From NCBI GenBank assembly GCA_964517355.1, contig CAZFCK010000067.1, forward strand, positions 1-20,768: DNA of 20,768 nucleotides, written 5' to 3'. The notes below the pieces were generated by a model. It made no database searches, was not told where the DNA came from, and worked only from the letters and a program-made list of their open reading frames with translations. Shown piece by piece: positions 7,227-14,640 of this stretch. This DNA comes from CAZFCK01 sp964517355 (lineage in GTDB: Bacteria; Desulfobacterota; Desulfovibrionia; Desulfovibrionales; Desulfovibrionaceae). Both the position numbers and the translations under genes were made by a program. The stretch's first letter is position 1, and every line of letters begins with the position of its first letter.

Positions 7227-9363
7227 GCTCATTTCCTTGTTCTGTAATGGGGTTGCAAGAAATGTCCGCACTTGTGCGCAGGGCCGCGTAGCCAAGGATG
7301 CCGATGGTGCTGCCGTTATGCACAGCCGCGGACAACACGGCCGGAATGACGCCCGCGCTGGCGAATCCCAGCAAGGCGCTGTTGATGCCAACCGAGGACC
7401 AGACGCAATCCCGCAGTACCTTTTCCGTGCGCAAGGCCAGCGCCTTGGCCCGGACAATGCCGCCCAGGTCGTCCTTGAGCAGCAACACCTGCGCGACATC
7501 CCGCGCCAGATCGGCGCCAGACGGCATGCTTATGCTGACGTCAGCGGCAATGAGCGCGGGAGCGTCGTTCACTCCGTCGCCCACAAAGGCCACGGTGCGC
7601 CCCTCGGCCAATAGCCCTTCCAATATCCGGGCCTTATCCTCGGGCTTGCATTCCGCATGCACCTCGTCCAGTTCAGGCAATTGCTTCCACAAGGCATGAG
7701 CGGCCCGTTCCTGATCGCCGGTGAGCATCACAAGCCTGGAGACGCCCAGAGCCCTGAGGTTCTGCAGCGTCGCCACTGTTTCCGCGCGTAGAATGTCGCG
7801 CATGGCGATGAGTCCGAGCAGGCGCCCTTCCTTGGCCACGTACAGCAGGTTCTTGCCCTCGGCCATGAGCCTGTGCGCCTGATCATTGGCGCCATTACAG
7901 TCTATCGCCTCGTCATCGTGGATGAAATGCCTGCTGCCCACGAGAACCCGTTCGCCTTCTACATAGGCCGAGACGCCGTGCGCCACGATAAAGTCCACCT
8001 GGCTCATTTCCGGTGTCCGCAATCCGCGCTGGTCCGCCGCCTCCACGACCGCCGTGGCCACGGGATGAGTATAATGTTCTTCCGCGCCCGCGGCCAAGGC
8101 GAGCAGCGTATCGGCGGCCACTCCGTCTGATACGCCCTCCAGGGGCACGATGTCCGTAACTTGCAGCGCGCCTTGGGTCAGAGTGCCTGTTTTGTCGAAG
8201 ACAAACGTATCCACCTTTGCCAGGGACTCCAGCACCTGGGCGCCCTTGAGCAGAACGCCCTCGCGCCCTGCCGCGTACATGGCCGCCCGTACCGCGACCG
8301 GCGTGGACAGCTTCACCGCGCAGGAATAATCCACGGTAAGCACTGAAGCCGCCCTGGCCAGACTCCCCGTGAGCGCGAAGATGCCCAGCCCCGTGGCGAA
8401 CGTCAGCGGCACCAGTTTGTCGGCCAGTTTCTCGTTGCGCTCCTGATTGGAAGACTTGTTGCGTAGGGAGCGTTCAATGTAGCCCGCTATCCGCGCCGTG
8501 CTCGTATCCGCGCCGACGCTGGCGGCTTCTATGACCAGACTGCCCTCTTCGACCACGCCGCCGGAAAGCACGTCCATGCCTGGTTCCACATGCACGGGCA
8601 CTGCCTCGCCGGTAATGGAACTCGTATTCACATAGGCCTCGCCTTCCACGACGCGGCCATCCACAGCCACCAGCTCTCCGGGGCCGCAGAGAACCAGATC
8701 GCCCACCCGCGCTTCATCAAACGGAATCTGCACGTCCAAACCGTTTTGCCGCACGCGGACGCATTCCACTTGCGGACGCAGGAGGCCCTTCAACAACTCG
8801 GTGGATTTGCGCTGCGTGGAGTGTTCCACGTATTCCGCCAAGGTCAGCATGGCGCCCACGGTGTTGGCGGTAAAATAATCGCCGCGCAACAGGGAAAAGA
8901 GTTTCACGCTGCCGTCAAGCACGTCCACCGTGAACCCGTCGTACAACAGCGCCTGCGCACCTTTGAATATGGTCGGAACAGCCAGCCCCCAGCTCACGGC
9001 GGCCTTGACAACCGGAGGCATGAAAGGCGTCAGTGCTGCGATAAGCCCGTTGGAGACCACTTCCACCAGATCAGGGCCGCCCGCGTCATCCACGTCGGGA
9101 GAATAGGAGTCCACCGGCAAATTGTTCAGCAGCGATAGAACCTGCTTTTTGACGGCGCCTTCCCCATTGTATTCAAGCACAATGCTACAGGCTTTCTGGT
9201 TGACCCGCACCTCGTACACACCGGGTTGCGCCTCCACGAGTGCCGCCACATAGTTGACATCCAATGACGGGTCTTTGAGCCTGAAGCTCTTGAGCCGGAT
9301 TCTGTTGGACAGCTCATGCACCACACGGAAACGCGGCGCGCTCTGACTTGGCACCCGCGTCAT
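7195..9363 (-). CDS. P1B-type metal ATPase, ferrosome FezB-like candidate
   Basis: A 722-aa membrane P-type ATPase that would pump a metal, probably Fe(II), across a membrane. The N-terminus (about 12-70) is an HMA2-like domain with NRIRLK (20-25) and no CxxC. The actuator TGEAVPV (251-257), phosphorylation site DKTGTLT (390-396), HP pair (433-434) and GDGVND (595-600) are intact, so it should be catalytically competent. The membrane metal site is unusual: the canonical CPC is replaced by DYSCAVKLSTP (345-355). The last helix has AVHNGSTIGILGYAALR. Ferrosome loci are defined by a P1B-6-type ATPase, and this is the best candidate here. The start overlaps the 95-aa gene by 4 bases (ATGA), with GGAGG 9 bases upstream. 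The symbol is left blank because subgroup assignment needs a tree. Confidence 0.88.
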   Translation of the reverse strand: MTRVPSQSAPRFRVVHELSNRIRLKSFRLKDPSLDVNYVAALVEAQPGVYEVRVNQKACSIVLEYNGEGAVKKQVLSLLNNLPVDSYSPDVDDAGGPDLVEVVSNGLIAALTPFMPPVVKAAVSWGLAVPTIFKGAQALLYDGFTVDVLDGSVKLFSLLRGDYFTANTVGAMLTLAEYVEHSTQRKSTELLKGLLRPQVECVRVRQNGLDVQIPFDEARVGDLVLCGPGELVAVDGRVVEGEAYVNTSSITGEAVPVHVEPGMDVLSGGVVEEGSLVIEAASVGADTSTARIAGYIERSLRNKSSNQERNEKLADKLVPLTFATGLGIFALTGSLARAASVLTVDYSCAVKLSTPVAVRAAMYAAGREGVLLKGAQVLESLAKVDTFVFDKTGTLTQGALQVTDIVPLEGVSDGVAADTLLALAAGAEEHYTHPVATAVVEAADQRGLRTPEMSQVDFIVAHGVSAYVEGERVLVGSRHFIHDDEAIDCNGANDQAHRLMAEGKNLLYVAKEGRLLGLIAMRDILRAETVATLQNLRALGVSRLVMLTGDQERAAHALWKQLPELDEVHAECKPEDKARILEGLLAEGRTVAFVGDGVNDAPALIAADVSISMPSGADLARDVAQVLLLKDDLGGIVRAKALALRTEKVLRDCVWSSVGINSALLGFASAGVIPAVLSAAVHNGSTIGILGYAALRTSADISCNPITEQGNEHVSAALPGAL

Positions 9364-9647
9364 AAGCCGCCGCCTCCGTTGCGACGTTCGGCATTGTTAT
9401 TGTTTGCGGGGGCATACAGCATATGATGCCAGACGCTCAAACCTATGAAGATGCCTCCGGCCACCACATGCGCCTTCCGTGCGGAGCGGGTCCGCGACAT
9501 CCCCGTAATCACGAGCGCCCCCATGGTCACCATAAGCCCTATTTTGGCAAGTTCCCTGTCAGTTTGCCGTTTCGACCGGACAGCAGGGACCTTGGCGTTT
9601 TCCTTGGTTTTCACTTCGTTTTTTGTTGTTTTCTTATGCTCGGTCAT
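9360..9647 (-). CDS. 95-aa two-helix membrane protein of the iron cluster
   Basis: A small membrane protein with a charged, Lys-rich N-terminus (about 1-33) and two predicted helices, IGLMVTMGALVITGM (about 35-49) and VVAGGIFIGLSVWHHMLY (about 60-77). A basic loop SRTRSARKAH lies between them, and the tail is Asn/Gly-rich. Histidines at the second helix (KAH, WHH) could bind metal or haem, but nothing proves this. The ATG at 9647 has GGAG about 10 bases upstream; the longer open frame upstream is non-coding in character. It overlaps the following ATPase gene by 4 bases, suggesting translational coupling and a shared membrane complex. I do not recognise a named family. Confidence 0.75.
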   Translation of the reverse strand: MTEHKKTTKNEVKTKENAKVPAVRSKRQTDRELAKIGLMVTMGALVITGMSRTRSARKAHVVAGGIFIGLSVWHHMLYAPANNNNAERRNGGGGL

Positions 9648-9675
9648 CGAGTTCCGGCTCCAATTCTTCTGGTGT

Positions 9676-9731
9676 GGCCCGCGCTTGGGGCCTTTTCGGG
9701 TTTTGCAAGGAGAAACGGACAAGCGCGGGCC
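9676..9731 (-). promoter_or_regulatory. leader hairpin before the 95-aa/ATPase genes
   Basis: A perfect 12-bp inverted repeat, GGCCCGCGCTTG (9676-9687) and CAAGCGCGGGCC (9720-9731), encloses a 32-base loop and ends 29 bases before the 95-aa gene start. A second, smaller stem GGGCGGA/TCCGCCC lies at 9764-9787. They occupy the only large gap (9648-9967, 320 bases) inside the cluster, so a leader, processing site or internal promoter is likely here. No other gene is seen in the gap. Confidence 0.5.
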
Positions 9732-9967
9732 GTTACCATCGCGCAGTAACCAGTTATTGCTTCGGGCGGAGCGTGAGTTTTCCGCCCATGCGGGATTCTC
9801 CGCGTGGCCCCGATCGCACTGTGCGCGAACGGGACCATCCTCATTCTTCGAGCAAACGGAATTGCGCGCCATGCGCCCTCAGTGCGAGCGCAGTCATAAA
9901 CCGAGAAAAGACGTTCTGCGCAGTGCGCCGCATCATCTTCCGCCCGCCCGCAACACGAACCGCCGGA

Positions 9968-10324
9968 CTACTCCTTGGTGCTTATCTCCGCCGTGATGTC
10001 TTTGACGTGCTCTTTGATTTCCTCCACGCCGCCCTGCACCGTTGTCCACAGCTTCACCGCGCCTGAAACAATGGCGCGCTGCACCGTTGGATTGGCCAAA
10101 ACCAGGGCCACGCCCGCCCCCACGGCGAACCCCTTCAAGTATCCGGAATTTTGGAAGTTAAACCAACTTTGCAGGGTCGTGGGCTGCTGCTGTTGATAAA
10201 CAGGCGCAGTATATTGCTGATAATACTGCTGTTGCTGCTCCATCAGCTGTCCGCCTCCATATTGGGGGGCGTTGGCGGGGTACCCTGCGGGATATTGCGT
10301 GGGGATATTCTCATCGTAACTCAT
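9968..10324 (-). CDS. Q/Y-rich small membrane protein, paralogue of C-terminus of the 374-aa protein
   Basis: A 118-aa protein. Residues 1-55 are low complexity, rich in Gln, Tyr and Pro (MEQQQQYYQQYTAPVYQQQQ at 28-47). Residues 61-93 form one glycine-patterned membrane helix: YLKGFAVGAGVALVLANPTV, then AIVSG. The tail 94-118 is a charged amphipathic helix (VEEIKEHVKDI). The pattern K-G-x3-G-x-G-x2-L-x3-N-x2-V-x2-A-I-x2-G also occurs in the 374-aa protein encoded nearby, so the two share a membrane module with different disordered N-termini. The ATG at 10324 has AGGAG 10 bases upstream. A structural or scaffold role in a membrane compartment is inferred. Confidence 0.78.
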   Translation of the reverse strand: MSYDENIPTQYPAGYPANAPQYGGGQLMEQQQQYYQQYTAPVYQQQQPTTLQSWFNFQNSGYLKGFAVGAGVALVLANPTVQRAIVSGAVKLWTTVQGGVEEIKEHVKDITAEISTKE

Positions 10325-10372
10325 ATGACATCCACTCCTGACATTTTGTAGTGTTGGCGATAAGCACAAAAG

Positions 10373-10777
10373 CTATTTGGACGATACGTCTTTTGCCTTT
10401 TTGCCGGCAGTCTTGTCTTCAGCCGGGGGCGTTTCTTCCTTGGCCTCACCCGCGGGCAACGCGGGTTTGCCGCATTTCGCGTCCAGCATCTTGTCAACCA
10501 GATGCTTGGTGCCCGCCGTCAGGCAGACAATGCCGGCCAGGGACAATATCCCGGTAAAACCCATGGCGCCCACCACCGCGGTGGCGGTGGCGGTGGCCAA
10601 TCCCGTGGTGCCGCTCTCCTTGAGCACGTCTTTGACCGCGGCCTCCCGGGTCATTTCATTATTACGCACCTTTTCATAATCCCTGGCGGCGGCAATGGCT
10701 CCACCGACGATGGCTCCGGCTGCTCCCATGGCTACGGTGGCCCGGGGCGCGTTAATGTGTGCACCTGTCTTCGTCAT
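10373..10777 (-). CDS. MamC/Mms13-like small membrane protein
   Basis: A 134-aa protein with two Gly/Ala-rich membrane helices (about 16-31 and 66-90). They are joined by a charged loop (32-58, DYEKVRNNEMTREAAVKD then KESGTTGLATA), and a Lys/Glu/Pro-rich tail follows (100-134). From memory of the Magnetospirillum magnetosome protein MamC/Mms13, the arrangement matches closely: G-x-IVGGA-x-A, a polar loop with a T-x-EA-x3-D-x2-KE pattern, GLATA, then a second glycine-rich helix. In MamC that loop touches the growing magnetite crystal. No magnetosome genes are present here, so it may line an iron-storage compartment instead. The ATG at 10777 has GGGAGG 7 bases upstream and lies 2 bases after the previous stop codon. 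Confidence 0.75.
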   Translation of the reverse strand: MTKTGAHINAPRATVAMGAAGAIVGGAIAAARDYEKVRNNEMTREAAVKDVLKESGTTGLATATATAVVGAMGFTGILSLAGIVCLTAGTKHLVDKMLDAKCGKPALPAGEAKEETPPAEDKTAGKKAKDVSSK

Positions 10778-10779
10778 TC

Positions 10780-11904
10780 TTATGCCTCCCTGGCCGCGCG
10801 TTCTTCGGCCTTGCGATCTTCTTCGGCTTCCGCCTCTTCAGCCTTTTTTCCCACTGCGCCCCATATTCCGGCGAATCCTCTGGCAATTGCCGACTTCACG
10901 GCATCATTGGTGAACAGAAGGGTCAACCCCGTACCGATCAAAGCGCCTTTCCAAAAATCCGTGCTGGTATTCTGAAAAAACTGCATGAACCGTGAAACGT
11001 CCGCATTGCCGTTGGCGGCTTCCTGAATAAGCCCGTAGAGCTCCCCATAACGGTTCTCCTGGCCGGTTCCCATGAATGCGGAAGGGGCGGCGCCGGGGAC
11101 GGTTTGGTATCCCTGAAACGCCCCCGCGGGGGCGCCTTGAGGCGTGTATGTCGCTCCTTGCGGGGAGTAGTATCCCTGGGACGCGCCCTGAGGCATGTAG
11201 GCCCCCCCTTGCGCCTGGTATTGCGGTCCCTGCACGGTCTGGGCATAGCCTTCTGCCCCGGCGAATCCATACGGCGCTCCCATTGGAGCCGTCCCCGGTT
11301 GTTGCTGCGGCTGCTGCGCCCCGCCGTAGCCACCCATCATTTGCGGCTGCTGTGTTCCAGCGTAGCCGCCCATCATCTGTGGCTGCGGCTGCTGCGCCCC
11401 GCCGTAACCGCCCATCATTTGCGGCTGCTGTGTTCCAGCGTAGCCGCCCATCATCTGTGGCTGCGGCTGCTGCGCCCCGCCGTAACCGCCCATCATTTGC
11501 GGCTGCTGTGTTCCCGCATAGCCGCCCATCATCTGTGGCTGCGGCCCCATGGGATCGACAGCGCCCCCATAACTCAGGGGTGCGCCCTGATACGGAGCGG
11601 CTCCGGGGAATTGACTGGAGAAATGCGGCTGCCCCATTTCCGGTCCGGACTGTTGGCCTTGAGCGCCGGCCTGGGCGCCACCTGCCGCGGCAGCGCTCCC
11701 GTTGCCGCCCGGCGCCGTTGCATGGAGAGAACCCTGCGCCTGTTCGGGACCTTGTCCGCCCGCTCCCCCAGGCTGCTCGACAGCGCCCTGGCGTGGCGTC
11801 GCATCAGGCGCATGCGCGGTGGCGTCCTCGCATGAACCTGTCGCAGAACCTGAACCGTGACCGCTGAGAGGTTGAGCCCCCACAGGCTGTTGTTCGCGTT
11901 GCAT
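10780..11904 (-). CDS. 374-aa Q/G/Y-rich repeat protein with C-terminal membrane helix
   Basis: Residues 1-120 are low complexity, rich in Gly, Ala, Gln and Pro. Residues 123-200 are three 26-aa tandem repeats built from alternating MMGGYAGTQQPQ and MMGGYGGAQQPQ units, followed by more Tyr/Gln/Gly-rich sequence to about 280. Residues 283-318 look folded. A membrane helix follows (about 319-345, WKGALIGTGLTLLF, then NDAV and AIARG), and then a highly charged Glu/Lys/Arg tail. The helix module matches that of the 118-aa protein nearby. Such Tyr-spaced low-complexity sequence can self-associate, so a scaffold on a compartment membrane is a reasonable guess. The ATG at 11904 has AAAGGAGG 7 bases upstream and overlaps the previous TGA by one base. 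Confidence 0.8.
   Translation of the reverse strand: MQREQQPVGAQPLSGHGSGSATGSCEDATAHAPDATPRQGAVEQPGGAGGQGPEQAQGSLHATAPGGNGSAAAAGGAQAGAQGQQSGPEMGQPHFSSQFPGAAPYQGAPLSYGGAVDPMGPQPQMMGGYAGTQQPQMMGGYGGAQQPQPQMMGGYAGTQQPQMMGGYGGAQQPQPQMMGGYAGTQQPQMMGGYGGAQQPQQQPGTAPMGAPYGFAGAEGYAQTVQGPQYQAQGGAYMPQGASQGYYSPQGATYTPQGAPAGAFQGYQTVPGAAPSAFMGTGQENRYGELYGLIQEAANGNADVSRFMQFFQNTSTDFWKGALIGTGLTLLFTNDAVKSAIARGFAGIWGAVGKKAEEAEAEEDRKAEERAAREA
11305..11538 (-). repeat. three in-frame 78-bp tandem repeats
   Basis: Three nearly identical 78-base units (period visible at 11323, 11401 and 11479 on the plus strand), differing at a few bases. Each encodes 26 residues made of two 13-aa half-repeats around MMGGY. The repeat keeps the frame, so copy number could vary between strains without breaking the protein. 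Confidence 0.95.
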
Positions 11905-12233
11905 CAATTAACCTCCTTTGCACTGGTATTCGACAAAACGTTATCGAGTTCGCGAAGTATTTCCACGGCCCGCGCCTCCTGCCTTGTCCGCACGAGTTCT
12001 TCAATCAATTCCGGAGAAATCAGTCGGTTATCGTATTCGACAACCACTGAGCGGGCCAGTTTGTTCAACCGCATACTGTACACCCCGGGGGGCAAGGCGG
12101 TGTTTTGGTTTATGTAGCCCATGGCGTCCGGGTCAGCGACTATGGCCTGGTCGAACTTGACCCTGATCCTTCCCGGCACATGGTGTTTAATTGACAGGTA
12201 GTTCCGTAATTTCGCCAACGTGTTGAAGTTCAT
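11904..12233 (-). CDS. stand-alone HMA2-like domain protein
   Basis: A 109-aa soluble protein. Residues about 12-70 resemble the N-terminal domain of both ATPases in this cluster: HHVPGRIRVK (17-26) and a second segment MRLNKLARSVVVEYD (54-68). This fits heavy-metal-associated domain variants (HMA2) that lack the metal-binding CxxC. The rest is helical (SPELIEELVRTRQEAR, 73-88). It could be a metallochaperone-like or docking partner of the ATPases, but without cysteines the metal ligands are unclear. The ATG at 12233 has GGAG 6 bases upstream. It overlaps the upstream ATPase gene by 47 bases and the downstream gene by 1, so the three are almost certainly translated together. Confidence 0.82.
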   Translation of the reverse strand: MNFNTLAKLRNYLSIKHHVPGRIRVKFDQAIVADPDAMGYINQNTALPPGVYSMRLNKLARSVVVEYDNRLISPELIEELVRTRQEARAVEILRELDNVLSNTSAKEVN

Positions 12234-14409
12234 GTACTGCTCCGGTTGCAGTTGTATTCAAGGATGCGGCTTCAGGCAGCCGCAACAGCCGCGAAGAATT
12301 CGCCACCACGCCCAACGAATGGCCGATATGAACGAGCCCGGCCGTAACGGGGCTCAACCAGCCGAGAGCGCCGAGCACCACCCCGAGGATATTGGAGCCT
12401 GTGGCGATCCAAAAATTCTGGTAAGCCACGTTTACGGTTTTTTTACTCAAGGCATAGACGGCAACCAGGCCGTGCAGGTCGTCCCGCACCAGGGCAATAT
12501 CCGCCGCCTCCACGGCGACTTCGGACCCTCCGGTGCCGAAGGCCACGCCCACGTCCGCTTTGGTCATGGCCAAGGCGTCGTTGATGCCGTCGCCCACCAT
12601 AAGCACGCGGCCGTACTTCTCGGCTGTTTCCAGCACGATGTCCGCCTTTTCTTCCGGCATGACCGACGCGTGATAAGCCTCCAGCCCAAGACGGGAAGCG
12701 AGCTGCCTGGCCGAGGCCTCTTCATCTCCGGTGACCAACAAGACCCGCTCCACTCCCAGACGGCGCATGGCCTGGATGGCTGCGTAAGCCTCCGGCCGCT
12801 CTTGCGCGGCAAATCCCAAAAGTCCCAACAACTCCTTATTCTTATAGACGTACAAAACAGTGAGGCCGCGATCCTGAAGCGCTTGCGCCTTATCCGCAAA
12901 GGAGGCGAGGGGCGCTTCATACAGCTTGGCCAGTTTGACATTCCCCACAAGCACTTCGTCCTGATCAAAAACCGCCCGCATGCCCATACCCATGTGGTAG
13001 TCGCACTCTTCATGGGCCATCGGCTCCAGTCCGCGCACCTTGGCTTCGGCCACAATGGCCTGGGCCAGGGGATGATGATTGTGCATTTCCGCGGACGCGG
13101 CCAATTGCAGCAATGTGTTTTCATCCACACCGGGACTGCATGCGGATTCTTCAAGTCGGGGGTGCGTCGTGGTCAGCGTGCCGGTCTTGTCGAACAAAAC
13201 CGTCTTCGTCTTGCCTATCTCTTCCAGATAGCGCCCCCCTTTGATAAGAATCTGCTTTCTCGCCGCGGCGTTCATCGCCGCGCTGACTGCGGTGGACGCC
13301 GCGAGCACCGTGGCGCAGGGGCAGGCCATGACCAGAAGCACGGTGTAGGCGCGCCACAAACTGCCGGTGAGAAGATATGTCGCCGCTGTGGTGCCGAAAC
13401 CCAAGACGACGAGCCTGGACGCCAGTTTGTCGGCCACGCCCTCGATGGGAGCCCGGGTTTCCAGGGCGTCCTGGACCTTGTGCATCACACGGGCGAGATA
13501 GGTGGAGTCGCCAACGCGCTCTGCGCGGACGCGAATCACCCCTTCCTGGACAAACGTGCCGGCAAACACCGCGTCGCCGTACTTCTTGTGCGACAATTCC
13601 TGACGTCCGGAGATCGGCGCCTCATTGAGCAGAGCCTGGCCATGCACGATCACACCGTCCACGGAAACCTTTTCACCCGTATGCAGGACGACTTCGTCGC
13701 CGGGGCGCACTTGAGACACCTCGCGCTCCACTTCCACGCCGTCCACGAGCACGAACGTATGGTGCGAAGTCAATTCAAGAATTTCCGAGATATGTTTGCG
13801 GGAGCGCTCTGCTATCCAAGCCGAGAGAAGATCCGCGCCGGAATTGATCCAAAGTATCTCCAGCGCGGTGAGCGCCTGCCCTCCAAAAATCGAAGCCATG
13901 ACGCCGCCCGCGAGGAAACTGTCCAGACCGGGGCGCCCCTTTGAGATATCCTTGAGTCCCCGGCGCGCCAAAGGCAGGCTGCACGCCAAGGTCAATATCC
14001 CCAAGGGACTGAACAAGGCCTGGGAAACCGTGGCGCCGAGCAATGTGGTCCGCACGAACACCGTGCCGACCAGTGCCGAAATGCAGGCGAACCGCCTGCC
14101 TTCGCGAGCCACAGATCTGGCGTCGCCCCCCCGGCATGCGCAGGCGTCATTGGCTTTTTGCAGATATCGCCGCGCGGATGGGAAGCACGCTCCCATCCGC
14201 TCCAGCAACGGTTCCCTAGAAACAACACTTGCGTCGTAACGCACGACGAGAGAAGCGCATTTGGGATTGACCCGAGCCAATATCACGCCGTCCAACTGCC
14301 GGATGTCGTCGAGCGGCGGGGATGTATGGCCGTTTACGCCCAATTCCGGTATGCGCAGACGCAAACGGCCCGGGATGTCGTGACGAATGGAAAAAGATGT
14401 ATTACTCAT
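12187..14409 (-). CDS. P1B-type metal ATPase with altered TGE motif
   Basis: A 740-aa membrane P-type ATPase. The N-terminus (about 6-70) is an HMA2-like domain with RHDIPGRLRLR (9-19), and a Cys-containing linker (75-92) follows. It keeps the membrane metal motif MACPCA (361-366), the phosphorylation site DKTGTLT (407-413), NHHP (444-447) and GDGIND (606-611). In the actuator domain, however, the dephosphorylation motif TGES is replaced by ISGRQ (266-270), removing the catalytic Glu. It may therefore be a slow, regulatory or structural ATPase. The last helix contains LVHIGHSLGVVANSSRLL. The ATG at 14409 has only a weak ribosome site; a TTG two codons upstream is the alternative. It may pair with the other ATPase of the cluster. 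The metal is inferred to be iron from context only. Confidence 0.87.
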   Translation of the reverse strand: MSNTSFSIRHDIPGRLRLRIPELGVNGHTSPPLDDIRQLDGVILARVNPKCASLVVRYDASVVSREPLLERMGACFPSARRYLQKANDACACRGGDARSVAREGRRFACISALVGTVFVRTTLLGATVSQALFSPLGILTLACSLPLARRGLKDISKGRPGLDSFLAGGVMASIFGGQALTALEILWINSGADLLSAWIAERSRKHISEILELTSHHTFVLVDGVEVEREVSQVRPGDEVVLHTGEKVSVDGVIVHGQALLNEAPISGRQELSHKKYGDAVFAGTFVQEGVIRVRAERVGDSTYLARVMHKVQDALETRAPIEGVADKLASRLVVLGFGTTAATYLLTGSLWRAYTVLLVMACPCATVLAASTAVSAAMNAAARKQILIKGGRYLEEIGKTKTVLFDKTGTLTTTHPRLEESACSPGVDENTLLQLAASAEMHNHHPLAQAIVAEAKVRGLEPMAHEECDYHMGMGMRAVFDQDEVLVGNVKLAKLYEAPLASFADKAQALQDRGLTVLYVYKNKELLGLLGFAAQERPEAYAAIQAMRRLGVERVLLVTGDEEASARQLASRLGLEAYHASVMPEEKADIVLETAEKYGRVLMVGDGINDALAMTKADVGVAFGTGGSEVAVEAADIALVRDDLHGLVAVYALSKKTVNVAYQNFWIATGSNILGVVLGALGWLSPVTAGLVHIGHSLGVVANSSRLLRLPEAASLNTTATGAVHELQHVGEITELPVN

Positions 14410-14413
14410 ATGC

Positions 14414-14436
14414 AATTAATCTCAACCGGTTTAATT
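14414..14436. promoter_or_regulatory. AT-rich inverted repeat before the CPC-type ATPase
   Basis: AATTAA (14414-14419) and TTAATT (14431-14436) flank an 11-base core in the 69-base AT-rich gap just upstream of the ATPase start. It could be an operator or part of an internal promoter. The arms are short, so chance is possible. Confidence 0.25.
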
Positions 14437-14478
14437 TTATTTTGAAAGGCTCCTCACGAAAGCGACCGGCGCACATGA

Positions 14479-14640
14479 TCAATCCACTGAGGTCAAGGAC
14501 TCCTTGCCGGCCGGCGCACCGTTCGAGGCTACCTGGAGACGTTCAGGCGCATCGCTTCCCTTTTTGCCGCAGGCTTCCATCATTTTTCGTAAAAATTCTC
14601 TTGGCCGGGACAACGTGCCGATACTTGATTGCGATACCAT
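14479..14640 (-). CDS. 53-aa hypothetical protein
   Basis: A small soluble protein (MVSQSSIGTLSRPREFLRKM start) with a basic helix-like segment RPREFLRKMMEACGKKG (about 12-28, one Cys) and a polar tail. A very good ribosome site, AAAGGAGG, sits 5 bases before the ATG, and the start overlaps the upstream stop codon by one base (TGATG). Both argue that it is a real gene. The same frame is open further upstream, but that overlaps the DUF2325 gene and reads poorly. No family is recognised. It lies between the DUF2325 gene and the ATPase gene. Confidence 0.6.
   Translation of the reverse strand: MVSQSSIGTLSRPREFLRKMMEACGKKGSDAPERLQVASNGAPAGKESLTSVD

Noticed and set aside
11305..11538. Tandem repeats as a CRISPR array
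   Set aside because: The 78-base units are contiguous, have no spacers and stay in frame inside a gene.
11076..11867. Long plus-strand frames opposite the repeat protein
   Set aside because: They are shadows of the 78-bp repeats in the minus-strand gene. The minus strand has a strong ribosome site and a coupled start.
12220..13944. 574-codon open frame on the plus strand
   Set aside because: It lies wholly antisense to the CPC-type ATPase, is His/Gly/Arg-rich with no motif, and is explained as a shadow of GC-rich coding DNA.
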